Shown piece after piece: positions 1 through 4,713 of a DNA stretch of 6,780 nt. The notes below the pieces were generated by a model. The model was not told where the DNA came from, did no database searches, and saw nothing but the letters and a program-made list of their open reading frames with translations. The position numbers and the translations under genes were made by a program. Origin of the DNA: Bacteroidales bacterium UBA6828 (lineage in GTDB: Bacteria; Bacteroidota; Bacteroidia; Bacteroidales; Paludibacteraceae); NCBI GenBank assembly GCA_002452095.1, contig DKEG01000024.1, forward strand, positions 1 through 6,780, given 5' to 3'. The first letter of the stretch is position 1; the number at the start of each line of letters is the position of its first letter.

Positions 1-137
1 ACAAACCGTATGACTATGCTACGCACTTGGGAGACGACGCGGCTCGCGCCGTTATGCGCCACAGGCACACTGAGTGCCAACACGAAGCCCTGTGACTTGA
101 GTAGAACTCCTTATCGGCTCCATAGATGCAACACGCA
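1..137 (-). ncRNA. Possible structured RNA or leader, cut by the window edge
   Basis: No known gene is recognised here. Reading the minus strand from the -7 element, the segment can form several hairpins: GAGT-TCT-ACTC (near 110-100), GGCAC-ACTGA-type loop-GTGCC (78-64) extended by CACA/TGTG (94-91 with 63-60), and CGGC-GCGA-GCCG (51-40), whose GNRA-type loop exists only in the minus-strand RNA. GGAG at 121-118 could pair with CTCC at 33-30 to enclose them. This would fit a trans-acting RNA such as a 6S-like (Bacteroidales-1) RNA or a 5' leader. The rival is a coding start: after TAA (113-111) one minus-strand frame stays open to the edge, with AAGGAGTT at 112-105 and a possible GTG at 83. 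I cannot decide between these by eye. Confidence 0.25.
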
Positions 138-141
138 AGTG

Positions 142-149
142 CAAAGTTA
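142..149 (-). promoter_or_regulatory. Bacteroidetes-like -7 element
   Basis: TAACTTTG on the minus strand (149-142) is the same octamer as in the parE promoter. The expected -33 position shows only GTG after a 19-base spacer (171-169) rather than TTG, so the match is partial. It would start transcription near 132-138, running leftward into the hairpin-rich segment and off the window. A separate transcription unit beginning here would explain the 120-nt gap after the heptose operon. Confidence 0.45.
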
Positions 150-263
150 GTGAAAGTAACGGAATTAGCACTCATCTTTGCGGTGGAAAAACATAAGTCA
201 ACGAAACTCCGTTCCTACTTCGGGAAGTATTGGTTCATCCGATACTCCGGAGCAATTGCCTTT
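150..263. other. Intergenic spacer after the heptose operon
   Basis: This stretch between the fusion gene's stop and the -7 element shows no coding signature that I recognise. Apart from the small hairpin at 216-229 and the CTCCGGAG palindrome close to the stop I see no repeat, tRNA or attachment site. A plus-strand frame is open across it into the fusion gene, but it runs opposite to a well-supported gene and looks like a shadow. Confidence 0.5.
216..229 (-). other. Short hairpin downstream of the heptose operon
   Basis: TACTT (216-220) and AAGTA (225-229) form a perfect 5-bp stem around a four-base loop, 35 nt after the stop of the fusion gene. On the minus strand the next notable T run (GTTTTT) comes about 25 bases later, so this is not a convincing intrinsic terminator. 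It is the best terminator-like structure I can find after the operon. A CTCCGGAG palindrome lies nearby, between it and the stop. Confidence 0.2.
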
Positions 264-1496
264 TCAGGAGAAAAGTACCGACGCATCGGCAAGGTCAAGA
301 CACACCAAATCGGTATAGTCGCGCACCCCGGCAGGAACCGGTTCGCCGTTAGTCAGATAAATACAGCGCATACCCGCCTGCCAACCGAACAGCATATCGC
401 TCACGCTGTCGCCTATCATCACGCTGTCGGTCAGTTGCACACCGGGGTAATCTGCGATCGCCTGCAATGCCATACCAATAGCGGGCTTACGATTGGGACT
501 GTTATTTTCTTTCAAATCCGGACATATATATATGGCATCGATATGCCCGCCGGCGGCTTCCACCTCAGCCCGCACGTGCCGATGAATATCATCCGCATCT
601 GCCATAGTGAACAATCCCTTGCCTATACCCTGCTGATTGCTGACAATAAACGTATGCGCAAACCGCCTCGACAACCCCGCTACGACCTCTCTGGCACCTT
701 TTAGCCACTCCCACTGCTGCCAACAGCGCACATAATCACCCTCTATACGGCGGTTAAGTACCCCGTCCCTGTCAAGAAACAAGTTGGTGGCAGCAGGAAA
801 CATCACCGCAAACTCCCGCTGCGCACGATAGTAATCTTCAGGTACACCGATGTCAATAAAGTAATCACGGAACGCCATACCATAAAAACATTGTGTGCCT
901 GCCATTGCCTGTAGCACCTCTTTCTCAAAAGAGAACTTCTCGGGCATATCCAACCCTTGCAACCAGTTGCGTCGGATAGCATAAATACCACCGTTGATCA
1001 CCCCCGCACCCGCACTGACATCTTTTTCCTGAAAGGCAACCACGCAATCACCGTCTGTTCGTACTGCTCCATAACGTGCCGTGTCGTCCACCTCGCGCAG
1101 AGCAAGACTAACCCCTGCGCCACATTGAGTATGGAATGTACACAATACCTCAAAATCAATATCAAACAGCGTGTCTCCGTTCAGCACAAGAAAATCATCT
1201 CCTTCCACCATACGGCTTGCCTGCAAGATAGCCCCGCCCGTAAAAAGCGGTCTCTCCTCACGGGAATATGAAATTCGCAACGTTCGATACCGGTTGCCGA
1301 AATAGCGTTCTATCACCTCGTGCCTATAGCCCGTAGCCAAAATGACATGCCTCGCTCCCGCCTCCTCCAACCGCAGGAGCAGATAAGTCAGAAACGGCTT
1401 GCCATACACAGGTGCCATCGGTTTGGGTACATTGCCCAATACGTGGCTCAGCCGTGTGCCAAACCCGCCCGCCAATATGACCACCTCGCTGAACAT
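264..1496 (-). CDS. Bifunctional heptose-1-phosphate nucleotidyltransferase / heptose 1,7-bisphosphate phosphatase
   Basis: A 410-aa fusion of the last two enzymes of heptose activation. Residues 1-230 are a nucleotidyltransferase of the HddC/mannose-1-phosphate guanylyltransferase type: LAGGFGTRL (8-16), PKPMAPV with K25, LVLNGDTLFDID (103-114, metal-site D108), GGIYAIRR (169-176) and DYFIDIGVPEDYYRAQ (211-226). Residues 237-410 are a HAD-IIIA phosphatase of the GmhB type: D242/D244 in DRDGVLN, SNQQGIGKG (286-294), K337 in RKP, and GDSVSD (D363, D367). The GmhB domain should remove the 7-phosphate from the bisphosphate made by HddA, and the HddC domain should then load the 1-phosphate with a nucleotide, most likely GMP from GTP. 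The usual zinc loop of GmhB is not recognisable. The start at 1496 is chosen because MFSEVVILAGG is the family N-terminus and AAGG lies 4 nt upstream; the frame is open to 1754, but those residues are gmhA read out of frame. Confidence 0.9.
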   Translation of the reverse strand: MFSEVVILAGGFGTRLSHVLGNVPKPMAPVYGKPFLTYLLLRLEEAGARHVILATGYRHEVIERYFGNRYRTLRISYSREERPLFTGGAILQASRMVEGDDFLVLNGDTLFDIDFEVLCTFHTQCGAGVSLALREVDDTARYGAVRTDGDCVVAFQEKDVSAGAGVINGGIYAIRRNWLQGLDMPEKFSFEKEVLQAMAGTQCFYGMAFRDYFIDIGVPEDYYRAQREFAVMFPAATNLFLDRDGVLNRRIEGDYVRCWQQWEWLKGAREVVAGLSRRFAHTFIVSNQQGIGKGLFTMADADDIHRHVRAEVEAAGGHIDAIYICPDLKENNSPNRKPAIGMALQAIADYPGVQLTDSVMIGDSVSDMLFGWQAGMRCIYLTNGEPVPAGVRDYTDLVCLDLADASVLFS

Positions 1497-2074
1497 TATG
1501 CCTTGGGAAACATCTGTGCTTCCACTATCTCGCAAATGATATGCCCGAGCATAATATGCGATTCCTGAATACGCGGAGTGTCCGACGACGGTACATTGAG
1601 CAGATAGTCCGCCACCTGCCGCATCTCGCCACCTGTCTTGCCGGTCATTGCCACCGTAGTAACACCCAATTCTTTTGCCTTGCGAAAAGCATTCAGTATA
1701 TTCTTCGAGTTGCCCGAAGTGGATATACCTACCAGCACATCGCCTTTCTTGCACGCCCCGTCAATCATACGCGAATAAATCAGGTCATATCCATAATCAT
1801 TCGCCACCGCTGTCAGATACGATGTATTGCAATGCAATGCCTCCGAGTTAAGCGGCGGCCGGTCATAGTAGAACCGTCCCGACAACTCTGCCGCAAGATG
1901 CTGTGCATCCGCTGCACTGCCTCCATTGCCGCACCATAGGATACGGTTGCCGTTGCGCAAAGCGGTAACCATCGTATCTGCCACCTGCTGTATGGTCTGC
2001 AGCAACTCCGGATTATTCAGCATCGCCTGCTTGGCGGCAATACTGTCTGCTATAGAGCGGGTTATAGTGTCCAT
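1496..2074 (-). CDS. gmhA: Phosphoheptose isomerase (sedoheptulose 7-phosphate isomerase)
   Basis: A 192-aa SIS-domain enzyme converting sedoheptulose 7-phosphate into D-glycero-D-manno-heptose 7-phosphate, the first committed step of heptose activation, in the cytoplasm. The length matches E. coli GmhA. The phosphate-binding segment CGNGGSAADAQHLAAELSGRF (48-68) and STSGNSKN (118-125) are intact. The zinc/active-site set known from E. coli (H61, E65, Q172, H180) appears as H59, E63, Q170 and H178 at matching spacing. The ATG at 2074 has AAGGA 8 nt upstream (2087-2083), lying inside the end of hddA, which suggests translational coupling. The stop TAA shares one base with the ATG of the next gene (TAATG). 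Confidence 0.95.
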   Translation of the reverse strand: MDTITRSIADSIAAKQAMLNNPELLQTIQQVADTMVTALRNGNRILWCGNGGSAADAQHLAAELSGRFYYDRPPLNSEALHCNTSYLTAVANDYGYDLIYSRMIDGACKKGDVLVGISTSGNSKNILNAFRKAKELGVTTVAMTGKTGGEMRQVADYLLNVPSSDTPRIQESHIMLGHIICEIVEAQMFPKA

Positions 2075-3087
2075 GTCCTCAGTCCTTCTTGTGTAAATTC
2101 ATATCGTTTCACCTGTCCTGCGAATTTCGCTTGCAGCGCCTTCTCTACATTATAGCGGCTGGTACAGGGGCAATAGAAAAACATAAATCCGCCACCGCCG
2201 GCACCACTCACCTTTCCGCCAGTCGCCCCCGCTGCAATAGCCGTGCCATAGATATTTTCCAACAGCGGGTTGGAGATGTCATGCGCCGTCTTTTTCTTCT
2301 GCTCCCAACCGAAATTGAGTATCTCACCTATGCCGTCGATATTACCCTGTAACAAGGCCTCTTTCATCTGCACCGCCTGCTCTTTCAGCCGGTGCATCGC
2401 CTCTATTGATGACGTATTATTCGCCTTTACGTTTCGTATCTGTCCCTCTATAATCTTTGCACTCACATGGCTGGTCTCGGTATAATAGAGCAACAGGTTG
2501 TGCGCCAACTCATCCTGATAGCGTTGCCGGATACGCAGCGGATTGACAATCACTTTGTCGTCTTGCAAAAACTGCATATAGTTGAAACCGCCGAAAGTAG
2601 CCGCATACTGGTCTTGCTTGCCGCCCGCCATACCCAAGTCGATACGTTCTATCTCATACGCAAGGCGCGCCATATCGTATTCCCCGAGCGGAAGTTTGAG
2701 CCATTCGGCAAACGCACCCAAAATACTGACTACCAGCGTACTGCTTGTCCCTAATCCACTGCCCGCAGGAGAATCGACATGACTCGTAATGCGGAATGAG
2801 AGAGGTTTGTGTGTAAAATCGCGTACAATGCGGTTATACACCCCCTTGGCAAGCACAAAGTATCCGTCCGTATCCAAAACTTCACGGCTGTCATACACCT
2901 CCTCTATGTTTGCATCCGGAGAAGAGAATAGTATCTTCCCGTTGCTCAACGGTTCTATGGTCGTGTAGGCATAGAGCGAGATGGTGGCGTTGAGGATGGC
3001 ACCTCCGTATAAATCCGAGTAAGGCGACACATCGGTTCCGCCACCCGCCAATCCTAATCGTAATGGGGCTTTGCTGCGAATTATCAT
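2062..3087 (-). CDS. hddA: D-glycero-alpha-D-manno-heptose 7-phosphate kinase (GHMP family)
   Basis: A 341-aa GHMP kinase expected to phosphorylate D-glycero-D-manno-heptose 7-phosphate at the anomeric carbon with ATP, giving the alpha 1,7-bisphosphate. The three family motifs are visible: motif 1 APLRLGLAGGGTDV (7-20), motif 2 PAGSGLGTSSTL (107-118), the ATP-binding loop, and motif 3 KVSGAGGGGFMFF (292-304). GGKQDQYAATFGG (155-167) holds a likely catalytic Asp159. AGGGTD at the N-terminus and the size fit HddA and related sugar kinases; a fucokinase-like enzyme is the main alternative, but gmhA directly downstream argues for heptose. The start at 3087 (MIIRSKAPLR) is preferred because AAGAGGT lies 3 nt upstream and homologues begin just before this motif. 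The in-frame ATG at 3111 lies inside the heptamer repeat and would add MNYELRGT. The 3' end overlaps gmhA by 13 nt. Confidence 0.88.
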   Translation of the reverse strand: MIIRSKAPLRLGLAGGGTDVSPYSDLYGGAILNATISLYAYTTIEPLSNGKILFSSPDANIEEVYDSREVLDTDGYFVLAKGVYNRIVRDFTHKPLSFRITSHVDSPAGSGLGTSSTLVVSILGAFAEWLKLPLGEYDMARLAYEIERIDLGMAGGKQDQYAATFGGFNYMQFLQDDKVIVNPLRIRQRYQDELAHNLLLYYTETSHVSAKIIEGQIRNVKANNTSSIEAMHRLKEQAVQMKEALLQGNIDGIGEILNFGWEQKKKTAHDISNPLLENIYGTAIAAGATGGKVSGAGGGGFMFFYCPCTSRYNVEKALQAKFAGQVKRYEFTQEGLRTWTL

Positions 3088-3096
3088 AGTACCTCT

Positions 3097-3136
3097 TAAT
3101 TCATAATTCATAATTCATAATTCATAATTCATAATT
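3097..3136 (-). repeat. Heptamer tandem repeat at the glycosyltransferase/hddA junction
   Basis: The plus strand carries TAATTCA five times without mismatch (3097-3131) plus a partial TAATT, which is an AATTATG-type repeat on the minus strand. It encodes the last five residues and TGA stop of the glycosyltransferase and most of the gap before hddA. Each unit supplies an ATG, and any frame entering at least three units meets TGA, because three units (21 nt) read ATG AAT TAT GAA TTA TGA. The glycosyltransferase and hddA are in the same reading frame across it. Similar short AT-rich repeats are, as I recall, common between Bacteroides genes. Copy-number change by slippage is plausible but not shown. 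Confidence 0.9.
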
Positions 3137-4245
3137 GCCTCCGTCATTCTCGACCATGCATATTTCCGCTTCTCTTCTTCTATCCCCGTGCGGAAGCACT
3201 CCACATCACCTCGCTCACAGAAGTCAAGTATCGCATCGGCAATGGCTTTCGGTTCCACGGCAGTTACGTATCCCACTTTCCCATTCGGCACAATCTCCGC
3301 CAATCCGCCCACATTCGTTACTAGCATCGGTTTGCAGAAATGGTAGGCTATCTGTGTTACACCGCTCTGTGTGGCGGTCTTGTAGGGTTGCACTATCAGG
3401 TCGGCTGCCGAGAAATAGACACGCACCTTGTCATTGGGGATAAAATCGGTATGCCACACTATCCGCCCTTGCAGACCGAGTCGCTGCTCCAGTTCGGCGT
3501 ATTGCGCCCCGTTGTTATAAAACTCACCCGCTACCACCAATTGCACTTTCTTTCCCGCAAAGCGCGGGTCGGCGTATGCCTTCATCAGCAAGTCAAGCCC
3601 CTTATAATCACGTATAAAGCCGAAAAACAACAAACAAACCGCATCTTTATCCAACCCTAATTGTTTCCGTGCCTCATCTTTGGGTATCGGTGTCCCGAAA
3701 TTGTCATACAGCGGGTGCGGACAAAGCGTAATCGGTTGCGGGTGCTTGCGGCTGATAAATTTCTCACAATCGGCACGTACACTATCCGACATAGCCACAA
3801 ACCTGTCCGCACTGCCGATGAAATAGCGGATAAACCACTTGTCCCGGAAATGCGGCTCATGGGGTATCACGTTATCCAGCACCGACACTACCTTTGTGCC
3901 GCCTTTGCGGGCAATACGTGCTATCGTACCCAAACAGGGAGCCATCAGCGGTATCCAGAACTTCACCACCAGCAGGTCGGCTTTCTTTTGGCGTATCAGC
4001 CGCCCCGTGCGTACCCACGAAACGGGGTTCACCGAGTTCATCACGCGTGTAATCTTCAGGTCTTGGGGTTGCGGGTCATCGGAGTATTGCGTCTTGCCGG
4101 GGAAAAGAAAATCCGGGTACTGCATTGTAAAAGTCAGTATCTCCACTTCGTGTCCCTCTGCCATAAACTGCCGTGCCAGCCTTTCGTTGAACGCTGCCAA
4201 TCCGCCCCTGTAGGGCCATACCGTACCTAAAATAATCACTCGCAT
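3115..4245 (-). CDS. GT4-family glycosyltransferase
   Basis: A 376-aa GT-B fold glycosyltransferase of the GT4 type, expected to act on the cytoplasmic side of the membrane and transfer a sugar from a nucleotide donor to a growing glycan or lipid-linked acceptor. The N-terminal domain opens with MRVIILGTVWPYRGGLAAF, whose R13-G14-G15 forms the glycine-rich acceptor/donor loop. The donor domain has LLFFGFIRDYKG (205-216, K215 as the likely phosphate contact) and PYKTATQSGVTQIAYHFCKP (287-306) followed by VTNVGGLAE. The classical EX7E pair is absent: Q293 and Y301 occupy its positions, as in a known ATQSGV-type GT4 subgroup. The last residues, MNYEL, are encoded by a heptamer repeat. The gene sits between the small membrane protein (9-nt gap) and hddA (27-nt gap), so it may use the activated heptose made by its neighbours, but donor and acceptor cannot be read from the sequence. 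Confidence 0.88.
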   Translation of the reverse strand: MRVIILGTVWPYRGGLAAFNERLARQFMAEGHEVEILTFTMQYPDFLFPGKTQYSDDPQPQDLKITRVMNSVNPVSWVRTGRLIRQKKADLLVVKFWIPLMAPCLGTIARIARKGGTKVVSVLDNVIPHEPHFRDKWFIRYFIGSADRFVAMSDSVRADCEKFISRKHPQPITLCPHPLYDNFGTPIPKDEARKQLGLDKDAVCLLFFGFIRDYKGLDLLMKAYADPRFAGKKVQLVVAGEFYNNGAQYAELEQRLGLQGRIVWHTDFIPNDKVRVYFSAADLIVQPYKTATQSGVTQIAYHFCKPMLVTNVGGLAEIVPNGKVGYVTAVEPKAIADAILDFCERGDVECFRTGIEEEKRKYAWSRMTEAIMNYEL

Positions 4246-4254
4246 AGTCTTCTC

Positions 4255-4665
4255 TTAGTGTTTCCGTCGTTCACAAACAATCAGCAACGCCTCTTCGCGC
4301 ACTTCGGCGGGTAGTTCGATATTGCGCAGTTGCAGACTACGCACCCACCCCGCCACGTCTTTCTCCTGCAATGTATCAAACACATCCTGTATCTGTTTGC
4401 ATTGTGCGGGAGTATATTGTTTAGCGGGGATTCCCGCCAAAGCGTCCAACTCCTCGTCGTCGTAATACTCCGGCTTCGCATTGGTCTGCAACAGCGTCTC
4501 GCGCTCGCACACCAAATGCTGCCCGCAGCACTCGCCATCAACGCCGGGCGCGGGCGGCTCGGGTGTCCTGCCCTCTTTCGCATCCTTGCGGGCACGCACC
4601 TCAAAGGCTATCAATATCCCGATGCCAAGGAGCACAAACAGTATAAGGGGAATTAAGGCTTCCAA
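4255..4665 (-). CDS. Membrane-anchored small protein with CCGxHxxC cluster
   Basis: A 136-aa protein of unknown function. Residues 3-21 are a single hydrophobic segment near the N-terminus, followed by a basic RARKDAK stretch, which predicts one N-terminal membrane anchor with the rest in the cytoplasm. A proline-rich linker (34-40) leads to C46-C47-G-Q-H50-L-V-C53, which could bind a metal, then an acidic YYDDEELD segment (67-74). The C-terminal half is soluble, with QEKDVAGWVRSLQLRN and a charged end. The start is TTG (4665-4663): an in-frame TAA lies three codons upstream (4674-4672), there is no ATG in the hydrophobic segment, and no strong ribosome binding site is seen. It ends 9 nt before the glycosyltransferase, so the two are probably co-transcribed. 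I recall similar anchored proteins in other Bacteroides but cannot assign a role. Confidence 0.75.
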   Translation of the reverse strand: MEALIPLILFVLLGIGILIAFEVRARKDAKEGRTPEPPAPGVDGECCGQHLVCERETLLQTNAKPEYYDDEELDALAGIPAKQYTPAQCKQIQDVFDTLQEKDVAGWVRSLQLRNIELPAEVREEALLIVCERRKH

Positions 4666-4684
4666 TTTCGTTTAGAGTAATATA

Positions 4685-4713
4685 TAAAACTATCAACTTC
4701 TCTCAACTCTCAA
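4685..4713 (-). promoter_or_regulatory. Weak candidate promoter in the parE to small-protein gap
   Basis: In the 48-nt gap after parE, the minus strand reads TTG (4713-4711), 18 bases, then TAGTTTTA (4692-4685). It resembles the TTG / TAnnTTTG arrangement but lacks the final G and has a spacer slightly short of the usual range. It could give the downstream glycan genes some expression independent of parE. No terminator-like hairpin is visible in the gap, so read-through from parE is equally possible. Confidence 0.2.
4700..4713 (-). repeat. Two-copy heptamer repeat next to the parE stop
   Basis: The plus strand reads CTCTCAA twice in tandem (4700-4706, 4707-4713), which is TTGAGAG twice on the minus strand, directly after the parE TAG stop (4716-4714). 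A related AGTTGA follows. It has the same unit length as the longer heptamer tract at 3097-3136 but a different sequence. Two copies alone could be chance. Confidence 0.35.

Noticed and set aside
54..125. A 23-codon minus-strand reading frame starting at ATG 125 (MEPIRSSTQ...)
   Set aside because: It is very short, has no ribosome binding site in front, ends at TAA in the hairpin-rich segment, and shows no recognisable peptide character.
126..704. A 192-codon plus-strand open frame at the left end
   Set aside because: Most of it is antisense to the GmhB domain, whose HAD motifs are clear, and the translation shows no domain I recognise.
1497..1754. An 86-residue N-terminal extension of the nucleotidyltransferase/phosphatase fusion
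   Set aside because: It is gmhA read in another frame. The family N-terminus starts at MFSEVVILAGG with its own ribosome binding site and a TAATG junction.
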